A DNA stretch of 64,000 nucleotides from Halobellus limi. Its GTDB lineage: Archaea > Halobacteriota > Halobacteria > Halobacteriales > Haloferacaceae. The number at the start of each line of letters is the position of its first letter. The first letter of the stretch is position 1. Below are positions 8,030 to 17,040 of the stretch, piece after piece. Under the pieces are notes generated by a model. The model did no database searches. It saw only the letters and a list, made by a program, of their open reading frames with translations, and was not told the DNA's origin. Position numbers and translations under genes: made by a program. The stretch lies in assembly GCF_004799685.1 (NCBI RefSeq), contig NZ_CP031313.1, positions 143,966-207,965 of the forward strand, given 5' to 3'.

Positions 8030-9187
8030 ATGATAGGAAGCGATGAGCGTATCCTTACGACTCACGTTGGGAGCCTCCCGCGCACGGACGAATTGATCCA
8101 ATTAATACATCGACGAGGCCAAGATGAAACGGTTGACCAGACCGAACTTGATAGTGCCATCGCGGAGGCGACGGAACGAGCCATCCAACGGCAAGCCGAA
8201 GTTGGCATAGATATCGGGAACGACGGGGAACAGTCGCGGCCTGGTTTTCATATCTACGTCTCCGATCGCCTCGAGGGCTTTAGCGAGCAAACGATCCCTC
8301 GCCCACGATGGGCAGATGTTGAAGACTTCCCCACCTACGCCGGAAAAGCCTTTCCAGATATCGTCTCGGAAGCACAAACCCGACCGGTGGCTGTTGAGGA
8401 AGTACGATACGGGGATGGCTCGATCGTCGAAAGAGAAATTGAGCGATGCCGAGAGATCCGCGATCGTACAGGGGTGCAGTTCGAGGGGACGTTTATGACT
8501 GCAGCCTCACCGGGCGTCATCGCTTCCTCGCTTGGGAATCAGTACTACGATTCGAACGACGAATTCACATTCGCGTTGGCAAGAGAAATGCGGAAAGAGT
8601 ACGAGCGAATCGCCGACGCGGGGATGATCTTACAGATTGACGCCCCCGACGTGCTCTCAGAGCGACATCGGAAATTCAAAAATCAATCCATCGATGAGTT
8701 CAAAACACGAGTCCGTCAGCGTATCAAAGCGATCAACGAGGCTACGCAAGGCATCCCGGCGAAACAGATTCGATTACACTGCTGCTGGGGTAACTATGAG
8801 GGGCCCCATCACAGGGACGTTCCTCTAGAGGAAATTCTTCCTCTTCTGTACGAAGCCAACGTCGGCGGGTTGTTGATCGAATACGCCAACCCACGGCACC
8901 ACCACGAGTGGCGAGCGTTCGCCGAACATCCGCTGCCGGATGATTGGCAGTTAATCCCGGGTGTTGTCGATGTTAAGACGAATATTATCGAACACCCACA
9001 GACGGTTGCAGATCGTATCGGCACGTTGGCTGAGGTAGTTGGCGATCCCACCCGAATACTCGCGGCACCTGATTGTGGACTTGCGACGTTGGCAGGGCAC
9101 CATACCGTCGACCCAGAGATTGCGTGGGCTAAATTAGAAACGCTCTCAAAAGGGGCTGAACGAGCGAGCAAAGACCTCCTGTCATAA
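8030..9187 (+). CDS. cobalamin-independent methionine synthase-like (MetE C-terminal domain) protein
   Basis: A 385-residue TIM-barrel protein resembling the catalytic C-terminal half of MetE. The zinc ligand set is recognisable: H250 and C252 in RLHCCWG, E284 in LLIEYANPR and C349 in APDCGLATLA. The N-terminus begins with TTHVGSLPR, a phosphate- or folate-binding motif common to this family. Stand-alone MetE-C proteins transfer a methyl group to a thiol. The same superfamily includes epoxyalkane:coenzyme M transferase, which activates a thiol on similar zinc, so an alkyl-to-thiol transfer in the adjoining pathway is as likely as methionine synthesis. A TATA-like aataataagc lies 40 bases upstream. 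Base composition is lower in GC than the array before it. Confidence 0.85.
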   Translation: MIGSDERILTTHVGSLPRTDELIQLIHRRGQDETVDQTELDSAIAEATERAIQRQAEVGIDIGNDGEQSRPGFHIYVSDRLEGFSEQTIPRPRWADVEDFPTYAGKAFPDIVSEAQTRPVAVEEVRYGDGSIVEREIERCREIRDRTGVQFEGTFMTAASPGVIASSLGNQYYDSNDEFTFALAREMRKEYERIADAGMILQIDAPDVLSERHRKFKNQSIDEFKTRVRQRIKAINEATQGIPAKQIRLHCCWGNYEGPHHRDVPLEEILPLLYEANVGGLLIEYANPRHHHEWRAFAEHPLPDDWQLIPGVVDVKTNIIEHPQTVADRIGTLAEVVGDPTRILAAPDCGLATLAGHHTVDPEIAWAKLETLSKGAERASKDLLS

Positions 9188-9196
9188 ATACTGGAA

Positions 9197-10294
9197 TTAA
9201 TCAAGTTCAGTTAGTGAGTCAATCTCTTCGAGTGCTTCAGTCGCGACATCTCCCAACTCACCCGCCTCAATATGTGAGTACCGTTCTCTAACCATCTCCT
9301 CCGAATTGTCAAGATACCGGGCAGCTACCGTATACCTGAACGCCCGCACAAGTACCTCTCCCATCCCGCGTCGACCACCGTGCGGAGCAAGATAATCGTG
9401 TTTCGGGTGGTCGATATCGATCTCTGCGGTCTCCGAGAGCCGTTGGAGAATCGACCGTGCGCCGTCCGTCGTGATCGACGGCGGCCGAATGTCCTCATCG
9501 AGTGCCAGTAACAGGTCGCGAGCGTATTCTTCACGGCGCTCAGTAATTGCTTCCGGGCGTTCTCCCCGCTCTTCGAGCTCATCCTGAACGAGCCCGGCAA
9601 GCGTCCGTTGGTCGAACGTCGGAAACACCGGCCAGCGCTCCGTCGGTAGGTCCATCAGCTGGCGATAGCTCCGCAGCGGCGAGATCACCGGGTCGGGAAG
9701 ACTCGCGGCGTCCCACTGCTGTTTCTTCCGGTAGACGTCCATACTCCCGTCGTCGAGGGAGAGGTCTTCCCAGCGGACGCCGCGCCGGCGCGGGTCGTTT
9801 GGATCTCGGAGGAGTTCGCCGACGCGGACGGCGGTGTACGCGAGGATGAACACCAGAGCCCGGTCACGAGCCGCCTTCAGCGCCGCGTAGCGTCCTCGCT
9901 GCTTGTCGAGGAGGTCAGTATCCTCTGGGAGTGTCGTGTACGCCTCGACGGCGTCGCGGGCCCGTTCGTCGACGTGGCGGGTGAGGGCATAGCGCTGTTC
10001 GGATGTCCAGGCCTGCTGGTCACCGGGCTTGAGGCCGTCGTCCTCCGGCAGCGGCGCCATTGCACTCGCCCGCTGGGCGTAGTGTGCCTCGAGGTATCCC
10101 TCGTTGACACACCAGCCACACCACTGGTAGTTGAGACTGGCCGTCCTAATGCATATGGTATTGCTGAGATTGATACATACGTTCGTGAATACGCCCGGCT
10201 CGGCAGTAGTCGGTACGACGGACCTAATATGACGGCTGTACATCTTCGATAACCCGGAGTATTGTTGCAGAGCAATGGAGCAGATCAGAATCAC
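9197..10294 (-). pseudogene. tyrosine recombinase/integrase, N-terminally replaced remnant
   Basis: Similar along most of its length to the intact integrase at 15741-17030. The shared part begins at about base 10132 (NYQWCGWCVNEGY here, SWCGWAHGQGY there) and runs to the C-terminus. It includes the catalytic-domain Arg region (YTAVRVGELLRDPND), HGGRRGMGEVL with the His-x-x-Arg box, and the Tyr-bearing end RERYSHIEAGE. The first 54 residues of the open frame match nothing in the intact copy, and the core-binding N-terminal domain of about 95 residues is missing. Loss of this DNA-binding domain should abolish normal recombination. It sits 9 bases after the convergent methyltransferase, so it may mark an old integration edge. 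Confidence 0.75.
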
Positions 10295-10339
10295 GCTTAA
10301 TCACCCCGAGAAGGGAGGGAGTGATAGGGCCCCACCCGT

Positions 10340-11335
10340 CTATTTGAGTAGCGAGTCAGACATCCGTTTCGGGAAGCCCACAACTAGCTGATAGAAGCTC
10401 AGCTGTTCCACATCATCGCCCTCACGGAGGTAAGAGCGTGTTCGCTGGCTGATTATTTCGACGGAGATGACGAGTCCCACTATAAATAGAATCGTCGCCA
10501 TCATATTTGTGAAATTGAATGTTTGTTGCTCGATCGTTAGCGTCACTCCAAGGCCACCCGCTCCAATGATACCGAGACTGACCGCAGACCGGACGTTATT
10601 CTCCAGAACAAACATTGCCCATGCGATGAACGGTCGGATCATCTGTGGAATCATTCCAAACGTGATTATCTGAGGCTTGCCTGCGCCAGTGCTTCTAATT
10701 CCTTCGATGGGTCCGTCATCGACCTCTTCAAGTTCGTCAGTGAGTAGTCGGCCCAGTTCTCCGATAGTGTCTGTACCGAGAGCGAGTGTTGCGGTCACTG
10801 GAGTTATACCGCCTAAGGGAACGTATATCAGCGCCCAGACGAGCGCCGGAATCGACCGAATAATACTCATCACGCCCCGGAAGAGGAAATTGAGTGGAAA
10901 CGGGGTGACCCGCTCGTTTCCGAGGATACCGAACAGCAGTGCCAGCGGCGCGCCCATAATTGTACCCGCGAGCGCAATCGCCAGCGTAATTCCAGCTTCT
11001 CCTACCAACCCAGCTTCGTTCATGAACCGGTAGTAGCGGCCGAGGTCAACGAAGGGAATCACGCCGAAATACAGCTTCGGCGGGAAATACTGTGCGAGTG
11101 CCTCGATGAACTGAGGCCAATACTCCACCCATTCTGTCCTCCAGAACCCAGCCGCGTTCAATGAGAGGTACAGTAGTACCGCAATGCCGGTCAATAGAGC
11201 TGACTGAGACAGCCGACGTATCAGTCGGGCACGCTTCAATTCGCTGTGCCGTTGTTTGACGGCTGAATCCTCTTGAGTATCACCGAAGAATCGTCGAAGT
11301 ATCCTCTCGACGAGCCCATCGCGATCAGTACTCAT
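10340..11335 (-). CDS. phnE: phosphonate-type ABC transporter permease
   Basis: Inner-membrane permease of a phosphonate (or phosphite/organophosphate) importer, 331 residues. After a charged N-terminus it has about six hydrophobic segments. It carries the binding-protein-dependent transport motif region (GAGKPQIITFGMIPQMIRPF), where the EAA-type loop contacts the ATPase, and the PhnE-like tail VTLTIEQQTFNFTNM. The start overlaps the end of the ATPase gene by 4 bases, showing translational coupling. It is the last gene of the phnD-phnC-phnE operon on this strand. No phosphonate-cleaving genes follow; the next gene downstream is an integrase remnant. Confidence 0.88.
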   Translation of the reverse strand: MSTDRDGLVERILRRFFGDTQEDSAVKQRHSELKRARLIRRLSQSALLTGIAVLLYLSLNAAGFWRTEWVEYWPQFIEALAQYFPPKLYFGVIPFVDLGRYYRFMNEAGLVGEAGITLAIALAGTIMGAPLALLFGILGNERVTPFPLNFLFRGVMSIIRSIPALVWALIYVPLGGITPVTATLALGTDTIGELGRLLTDELEEVDDGPIEGIRSTGAGKPQIITFGMIPQMIRPFIAWAMFVLENNVRSAVSLGIIGAGGLGVTLTIEQQTFNFTNMMATILFIVGLVISVEIISQRTRSYLREGDDVEQLSFYQLVVGFPKRMSDSLLK

Positions 11336-12132
11336 AATTCAGTTCTCATATTGGCGGCTTCGGTCTGTGTTGATTCGTTCAACTCGGTAGCCTCGGTCCC
11401 TTCACGGAGTTCTTCTGTCTGGATCTCACCGTAAATCTCCTCGATAATCGAGGGTGTGAGTTCCGAGCGCGAGCCCACAAACATCACTTCACCGTCTTTC
11501 ATACCGATGAACTGCTCGCCGAACTCCCGGGCGATATTGACTTGATGGAGGCTTGCCAGCGTCGTGAGGTCGCGTTTTTTTGCAGTCTCACGAAAGTACG
11601 TCATTACCGTTTCAGCACTGGCAGGGTCCAGACTTGCGACGGGTTCGTCGGCGAGGAGGAGCGTCGGTTGCTGAACCAACGCGCGTGCGATCCCGACGCG
11701 TTGTTGCTGACCTCCGCTCATACGATTCACTTTTTGATCTGCCTCGTCGAGCAATCCGACTGTGTCCAGTGCCTCTAGTGCGAGTTCTCGATCCTCGGTA
11801 GGCTGTAAATTGAGCAGGCTCCGAAGGTATCCAGTTCGATTGAATGTCCCGGTCAGGGCATTATCGTAGGCACTCAGCTCATCGACGAGGTTGTGTTGCT
11901 GGAACACCATTCCAACGTCCGACCGCGAGTTGGTGATCTCCTGATCGTCGAGATACACACTCCCCGAAGTGGGTTCAGTCAACCCGTTGAGGATCCGCAA
12001 CAGCGTCGACTTACCAGCCCCAGACTCACCGAGCACGACAGCAAAGCTCCCATCGGGGACTTCGAAGGAGACGTTTGCCAGGGCTGTCGTGTCCCCGTAC
12101 TCCTTGGTTAAATCCTGTACGCGGAGGACCAT
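11332..12132 (-). CDS. phnC: phosphonate-type ABC transporter ATP-binding protein
   Basis: ATPase of the importer, 266 residues, cytoplasmic face. All ABC motifs are intact: Walker A GESGAGKST, Q-loop FQQHNL, signature MSGGQQQRV, Walker B LLLADEPVASLDP and the switch His in ASLHQVNIA. Those motifs place it with PhnC/PstB-like polar-import ATPases. It begins 6 bases after the stop of the binding-protein gene and overlaps the permease gene by 4 bases. The C-terminal tail after the switch region is rich in Glu and Thr, as usual for haloarchaea. Substrate is inferred from its partners. Confidence 0.92.
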   Translation of the reverse strand: MVLRVQDLTKEYGDTTALANVSFEVPDGSFAVVLGESGAGKSTLLRILNGLTEPTSGSVYLDDQEITNSRSDVGMVFQQHNLVDELSAYDNALTGTFNRTGYLRSLLNLQPTEDRELALEALDTVGLLDEADQKVNRMSGGQQQRVGIARALVQQPTLLLADEPVASLDPASAETVMTYFRETAKKRDLTTLASLHQVNIAREFGEQFIGMKDGEVMFVGSRSELTPSIIEEIYGEIQTEELREGTEATELNESTQTEAANMRTEL

Positions 12133-12138
12133 ATGCAG

Positions 12139-13167
12139 TTACAGGTCCCCTAAATCAACACCGAGCGTGTTGATCACGTCGAGAATGGGCTGGTAATCCT
12201 CGTTACTACCCGGCGAAACCGCACTGATTGGGTTGTCCACGTCTCCGTCCGGCTCCCGTAGCGTCCCCTCGTCGATCGAGAGAATCGCCTCTTCGATGTC
12301 GGAGCGTAGCGGGTGTTCCCAGTTGCTGCGCGCGATGATGGGCGAGAGGGGGAGCGACTGCGACGCTTGGACCAGTTCCAACTCTGTCGAACTCGACCCG
12401 ACGTCGTCGTCCCATCGGCCGGACCGTTCGCGCACCCGGTCTGGCCACTGGTCTTCCGAGATGTACTCCAAAAGAACAGCGATATCACAGCCGACAGCGG
12501 CGAACTCGTCCCGGTTAAGGAAGTTCTCTATCGCGCCGGCCTGGCCACTCGTCCATGTGCCGTCGTAGTCCACCGGGTCGCCGTATGGGGCCTCTCCAGT
12601 GTCGAGTCCGGCCTGGTTGAGCATGTAGTTGGGGTACAGCGACCCGCTCGTCGAGAGCCGGTCAGCGAACACGATGCTCTCCCCCTCAAGATCTGAAAGC
12701 TCCTCGATATCGGAGTCCGGACGCGTCGCGATTCCGGAGAAGTACACCGACGCACCACCTTCGTTGACGATGCCGACGACATCAATCTCCTCAGGATTCG
12801 CGAGCAACACGATGTCGCTGCGCGTCATCTCAGCTTGGTCGTTGAGGAGCGACTGGCCGATTCCCGAAGTACTATCTGCGAAATCGACGTTCAGGTCCAG
12901 CTCCTCAACTTGCGAGTTAACGTACTCCGAGAACGGTTCCCACATCTCTTCAGTGTCTCCTGGAGTCTCACCAGGCGTCTCTAGGAACGTGATTGGCTCA
13001 TAGTCGTTGCCCGACGACCCGCTGGTCGAGCCGGACTCACTATCAGAGCCATCATCAGAACTACCGTCGGAACCATCACTACCACTGCCTGAGCTACAGC
13101 CTGCGAGGCCCGCGGTCAGTGCTACCCCAGTACTCTGCAGTACGCGACGGCGTGTCTTATCTGGCAT
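12139..13167 (-). CDS. phnD: phosphonate-type ABC transporter substrate-binding lipoprotein
   Basis: Extracellular ligand-binding protein of the importer, 342 residues from the ATG at 13167. That start is chosen because it opens a Tat-like signal (DKTRRRVLQSTG) ending in the lipobox LAGC, followed by a long Ser/Gly/Asp linker typical of haloarchaeal lipoproteins. The mature part has the PhnD/periplasmic-binding type II layout: LLNDQAEMTRSDIVLL near the first lobe, then DLEGESIVFADRLSTSGSLYPNYM at the hinge and ligand site. A TATA-like cttataattg lies about 30-45 bases upstream. Ligand could be a phosphonate, phosphite or other oxyanion. Confidence 0.87.
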   Translation of the reverse strand: MPDKTRRRVLQSTGVALTAGLAGCSSGSGSDGSDGSSDDGSDSESGSTSGSSGNDYEPITFLETPGETPGDTEEMWEPFSEYVNSQVEELDLNVDFADSTSGIGQSLLNDQAEMTRSDIVLLANPEEIDVVGIVNEGGASVYFSGIATRPDSDIEELSDLEGESIVFADRLSTSGSLYPNYMLNQAGLDTGEAPYGDPVDYDGTWTSGQAGAIENFLNRDEFAAVGCDIAVLLEYISEDQWPDRVRERSGRWDDDVGSSSTELELVQASQSLPLSPIIARSNWEHPLRSDIEEAILSIDEGTLREPDGDVDNPISAVSPGSNEDYQPILDVINTLGVDLGDL

Positions 13168-13482
13168 CACATATCGCTCGGGAAGATTATTGAAAAAGGG
13201 CTTATAATTGTTATAACTAGAGCTACGTACTGCCATATCGAAGATTATGGTACAATAGTAGTATATACCACAATCTTCACCTACGTCCTCTCTGGTCAAA
13301 CAAGTTGTTGAACGAGCCCTGGTCAGCACTTTGTAATGTCTCAGACTCGCGATTCTCGGCGAACAGTCTTCCGACGCATCGCAAGTCAACGACACGCTGA
13401 TTGGCCGGTATACGATTCAACACCACTGTACGACCGAAGCTCGCTTGACGGGCTGGAATCGGATATCAGAATTGTCTCGTAG
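13168..13482. other. intergenic region, promoter side of phnD
   Basis: The end nearest phnD is AT-rich, with a TATA-like cttataattgttataac on the minus strand, the likely promoter of the phn operon. The rest has no supported gene. A stop at 13480-13482 closes the frame of the transposase remnant that follows. Confidence 0.5.
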
Positions 13483-14157
13483 ACCTGGTTCAGACACGAC
13501 AGCCACGGGTCGGTCGAGAACTTCGTCCGGCTACTCCCGCTAGCGTATTTCCGATTCGACACGCACGACCGGTACGCAGAGTCAACTCGCTACGGGATGG
13601 ATACCCTCTTTCGCGTCTTCATCTTGAAAGAATGCCACGGGTGGGACCACGAGACAGCGCTGATCGAGTATCTTGAGTGTCGCCCGGTACTCTGCGAGCA
13701 GTTAGGCTTAGAAAGTGTCCCGAACCAGTCGACGCTGTGGCGCAGTTGGCACGAACGGTTCACTGCCGAGTTTCGCAGTACAGTCGAGACAGCTGCGCGG
13801 ACCATTCTCATCAAATCCCAGGACACGGGTGTTGCCGTCCCACGCGAACCAGAACGGCGTCTTTCATCCTACGGTGACGAGGAGAACGAATCGGACCCAC
13901 ACGATCAAGCTGTCCTTGATGAAGCGGCAACGATTACGGATCACGTCAGTCGCGTTGTCTTCCCGGCATTCTCACTGGATCGAGGTGAGGGCTGTGAGAT
14001 TCACGAGAATGCTTACTGGGACCTGCAGACGTATCTCGGACTTCGTGAGCGCCTCGCGGCCAACGAGGGCGCTCGGAGTTTCACCTACGAGTCGACCCGT
14101 GAGCGGACGGCCTTTCCCCTTGTCCTAGAGGTAGCGCTCGAACGACTCGGAGAGTGA
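13483..14157 (+). pseudogene. transposase remnant, truncated at both ends
   Basis: From about base 13483 the frame reads GSVENFVRLLPLAYFRFDT, then MDTLFRVFILKECHGWDHET and PNQSTLWRSWHERF. These are segments I recognise from haloarchaeal DDE transposases whose N-terminal part selects the DNA ends. An in-frame stop precedes this stretch at 13480-13482. After about 120 residues the sequence becomes acidic and unlike a catalytic DDE core, and the frame ends at 14157. No terminal inverted repeats were found. It is best read as a dead fragment; the exact IS family cannot be fixed from the piece left. Confidence 0.6.
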
Positions 14158-14223
14158 GGTCAATGGCGTCCGTTCTGTCGGTGTATTCCGGTCCATAGTG
14201 CTCTCCTGAACTGTTGAATGTAG

Positions 14224-14733
14224 TCAGTCACACAGACAGACGCCGCCTTCCCGAATCTGGCTCACTGCGAACTGATGGACAGCGCCGGCGAGGTCAGTCA
14301 TTGCTTCCGCCTGCTCTTCGGTTGGACGCCCGCCGCCGTAATAACTCTCTGTCCGGTTTTCGCTGTAGAGGTTCTTCATCGCCTCTGCAGTCTCCCGCTC
14401 AAACAACCCGATCTGGTGGGCACGCTCGTAGCTGAACTGGTGGTCCTGAAAGTCCTGAAGCATATCGTTCGTCATCGCGAGCGCGTACGCCTCGATCGAC
14501 CGTTCGATCGCGCCGAAACAGACCTCGATGACGGCCGTGTAGTACCCATCCTGTGACTGGAGAGTGTCAACGACCTCAAGGAGGCGGCACGCTTTCGTCA
14601 GTTGTGTCTTCCAGTCTTCGTCGGCACTAATCCCGTCCTCGAACGCTGTTCGACCGCGTCCGACCATCTCGAAGGCATCCTGTGCACGGTCGAGTGCTGT
14701 GAGCACAGCGGTCGGGTCCGAGCCGTTACTCAT
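14224..14733 (-). CDS. HEPN-domain protein (toxin partner of MNT pair)
   Basis: A 169-residue all-helical protein of the HEPN superfamily, the presumed ribonuclease toxin of a HEPN/MNT system. The start at 14733 (MSNGSDPTAVL) overlaps the nucleotidyltransferase gene by 8 bases, so the antitoxin is translated first. Helices LDRAQDAFEMVGRGR, YYTAVIEVCFGAIERSIEAYAL and FSYERAHQIGLFERE match the HEPN layout. The canonical R-x4-6-H site is not clear; the nearest candidate is ENRTESYYGG, with Tyr in place of His. It may therefore be a weak or altered nuclease. Assignment leans on fold and partner. Confidence 0.75.
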   Translation of the reverse strand: MSNGSDPTAVLTALDRAQDAFEMVGRGRTAFEDGISADEDWKTQLTKACRLLEVVDTLQSQDGYYTAVIEVCFGAIERSIEAYALAMTNDMLQDFQDHQFSYERAHQIGLFERETAEAMKNLYSENRTESYYGGGRPTEEQAEAMTDLAGAVHQFAVSQIREGGVCLCD

Positions 14734-15421
14734 CAGAGGCTCCTTCCTCCAAGAGGAGGTTCTCGACGGTTTCGAAGTCATTCGTCTTGTAGACCGGAAT
14801 CCCTGAAACGACGATCTCTCGGATGTCTTCGGTGTACGCCGGGATCCCCTGGACGACCTCGACATCGATATCGTAGGCGTATCGGTCACCATCGAACTCC
14901 GTATCTTCGAGGTCACGGGCAATGGTGTTCGCTTCTCGTTGGCTTGCGGCCCGCCCAGACCGGGTTAGCACCCAGAGATCGATATCGCTCTGTCGGTCAG
15001 CCTCGCCCCGAGCCACACTCCCATAGAGGATGATGCCGACGACGTCGTTGATGTTCTCACGAAGCTCCGTAACCGCAGCTTTGACGGGTTGATGATACTC
15101 TGGTTGGGGGATTCGGAGGATCGGATCGTCTGGAATCGACAGGCGCTGCCTGTTGATCTGGACGAGTCGCTGGTTGCTTTCGGGCGATTCGACAACCAAG
15201 TCGTTCGCGCTGAGAACGTTTACTGCCCGTCGGACGGACTGGTGTGAGTGACCAATTTGTGTCGCGAGTTCTCGCAATGAGAAGTCACTGAATCGGTGAT
15301 TTGTTAAAAAGAGAAGGACGTCGCTCGTCGCCTTGTGTTTGAATAAAGTCGGATCTGAAGGGGGTATTGAAAGAGAAATAGCTACCCCAGACGAATTCGC
15401 ACTATCCGTCTCGTGGTTCAT
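14726..15421 (-). CDS. MNT-type nucleotidyltransferase with N-terminal HTH (antitoxin partner)
   Basis: A 231-residue protein. Residues 28-95 form a winged helix (FSLRELATQIGHSHQSVRRAV). Residues 115-215 form a minimal nucleotidyltransferase with the signature YGSVARGEADRQSDIDLWVL, giving G134-S135 and the metal pair D146 and D148. In characterised HEPN/MNT pairs the MNT protein AMPylates or otherwise neutralises the HEPN toxin. The fused HTH suggests it also represses its own promoter. The ATG at 15421 is preferred over a GTG at 15433 because a TATA box lies 23-30 bases upstream. Confidence 0.85.
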   Translation of the reverse strand: MNHETDSANSSGVAISLSIPPSDPTLFKHKATSDVLLFLTNHRFSDFSLRELATQIGHSHQSVRRAVNVLSANDLVVESPESNQRLVQINRQRLSIPDDPILRIPQPEYHQPVKAAVTELRENINDVVGIILYGSVARGEADRQSDIDLWVLTRSGRAASQREANTIARDLEDTEFDGDRYAYDIDVEVVQGIPAYTEDIREIVVSGIPVYKTNDFETVENLLLEEGASDE

Positions 15422-15443
15422 ATGCCGTATCACGGACCACTAC

Positions 15444-15451
15444 TATATAAA
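15444..15451 (-). promoter_or_regulatory. TATA box of the HEPN/MNT operon
   Basis: On the minus strand this reads tttatata, 23-30 bases before the ATG at 15421, the spacing of a leaderless haloarchaeal transcript. Confidence 0.55.
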
Positions 15452-15740
15452 CATTATATGTGAGTCGGAATAGACCTAAATATCCACCTGGCAGCAACGG
15501 ACGTGCGGAGAATGGGCCCAGGCATCTGGTCTCTCACGAGGACTCCCCCGCCATCTCCACGGACTGGGCTGAGGCGACCCAGAGAAATCTCGAACCCCGT
15601 TCGTGGTGGCTCTACCCCGGGAAAGCATCTTTCTGAGCCGATTGCAGCATTCGTGCTTCACCGACAGCGGCGGGGTACTTCAAAATGGTCGTGATTACGG
15701 CGAGAATCAAGAGCTGCTAGTTTGGTGGATAAAACAGGAA
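15452..15740. other. intergenic, no supported gene
   Basis: GC-rich in the middle, with short open frames on both strands but no recognised protein, tRNA or repeat. It separates the toxin-antitoxin pair from the integrase, so an attachment site could lie here, but no direct repeat was seen. Confidence 0.4.
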
Positions 15741-17030
15741 CTATTTCGAATCTTGATTAACCCGTTGGTCCGTTTTTGAAAGTGCCTCAGTCGCCATATC
15801 TGCCCGTTCAGCAGCCTCAATGTGCTGGTATGCCTGCCGGACTTGTTCCTCGGAGTTATCGAGGTACCGCGCTGCAGCAGCGTAGCCGAATTCTCGGACC
15901 AGTACCTCACCCATCCCACGACGGCCGCCGTGAGGAGCGAGATAGTCGTGACGATCATCGTTAACATCGATGTCAGCGGCGTCAGTGAGCCGCTGAAGAA
16001 CACGTCGAGCCCCGTCAGTCGTCAATCCTGGTGGGGCATCAAGTTCGTGTTCGGCCCCCGCAAGCAGATCGGGCCAAGTTGATCGAACACTTTCGACCAT
16101 ATCCTCGTTGAGACCACGTTCAGCAAGCCCAGATTGAACGTGAGAGGACAGTGTCGGCCGATGCAGTGTCGTGAATACTGGCCACTCTTCAGGCGGGTCC
16201 AATAGTTGCTTGTACCGACGAAGGGGGCCAAGAACGGGTTCTGGCAATGAGGCTTCCTTCCACTGTTGATTTTTCCGGTAGACTGTTGCACTGCGGTCCT
16301 CGAGGGAGACGTCGCGCCAGCGTAGTCCATCCCGTCCTGGTCGTTCGTCATTCGGATCACGGAGGAACTCTGCAGCTCGTAAACCCGTGTACGCTAACAG
16401 ATACGCAAGCGCGCGGTCGCGGCACCGTTTGATTGCCTCGAAACGAGCTCGGACCTTCTCGTTCCACAGATCACCCTCAGGGTCCTCGACTTCATCGTAC
16501 GGAACCTCAATATCACCGAAGGTATCGATCGCAGCACTCGCTTCTGCGTCGACAAATCGCGTGAGCAGGTCTCGATCTGTTGAGTCCCACGCCTGTTGGT
16601 CACCTGGACGACGGTTATTGCTGTCTGGAAGAGGATCTTCGGCGTCTGACTCCCGAGCGTAGTGCCGCGAAATGTACCCTTGCCCGTGCGCCCACCCACA
16701 CCACGAAGCCACGTACGCGTAGTAGGTGTTGATTGTCGAGTGGGAGTACCCCGACCCGCGAAGGTAGCGTGCGTAGTCGCCGAACACGGTTGCGTCGAGA
16801 TCAGCGAAGGTGACGGGTGGCGCCTCTACGATCCCGTTCCACGACGTCGCTGGATCTGCGTTGGCCGGGTCGGCTGTCTTCCCGAGCGCCCAGCTGTGGA
16901 AGCGGTCGAGTTCTCGCTCTGTGTTGCGACGGTAGTTACCGCTCTCACCCGTGTCGCCTTTGCCCTTGTCTGTGAGGAACTTCTGGAAGGTCTGTTGAAT
17001 CGGTGTATCGGGGCTACGTCGGCCGCTCAT
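15741..17030 (-). CDS. tyrosine recombinase/integrase (phage-integrase family)
   Basis: A complete 429-residue site-specific recombinase. The N-terminal core-binding domain (about residues 10-125) contains RFHSWALGKT and INTYYAYVASWCGW. The catalytic domain has Arg I in YTGLRAAEFLRDPND, the His-x-x-Arg box in HGGRRGMGEVLV, and the likely nucleophile Tyr in VRQAYQHIEAAE. It would integrate, excise or resolve the replicon. It is close to the truncated integrase at 9197-10294, so the two may flank or derive from one mobile unit that carries phnDCE and the toxin-antitoxin pair. The following spacer leads to the partition locus on the other strand. Confidence 0.9.
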   Translation of the reverse strand: MSGRRSPDTPIQQTFQKFLTDKGKGDTGESGNYRRNTERELDRFHSWALGKTADPANADPATSWNGIVEAPPVTFADLDATVFGDYARYLRGSGYSHSTINTYYAYVASWCGWAHGQGYISRHYARESDAEDPLPDSNNRRPGDQQAWDSTDRDLLTRFVDAEASAAIDTFGDIEVPYDEVEDPEGDLWNEKVRARFEAIKRCRDRALAYLLAYTGLRAAEFLRDPNDERPGRDGLRWRDVSLEDRSATVYRKNQQWKEASLPEPVLGPLRRYKQLLDPPEEWPVFTTLHRPTLSSHVQSGLAERGLNEDMVESVRSTWPDLLAGAEHELDAPPGLTTDGARRVLQRLTDAADIDVNDDRHDYLAPHGGRRGMGEVLVREFGYAAAARYLDNSEEQVRQAYQHIEAAERADMATEALSKTDQRVNQDSK

Positions 17031-17040
17031 AGTTGAGAGA

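Noticed and set aside
13483..14157. Functional transposase
   Set aside because: Stop before the N-terminal part, no DDE core and no terminal repeats.
15452..15740. tRNA gene or attachment site next to the integrase
   Set aside because: No cloverleaf could be formed on either strand and no direct repeat with the other side of the integrase was found.
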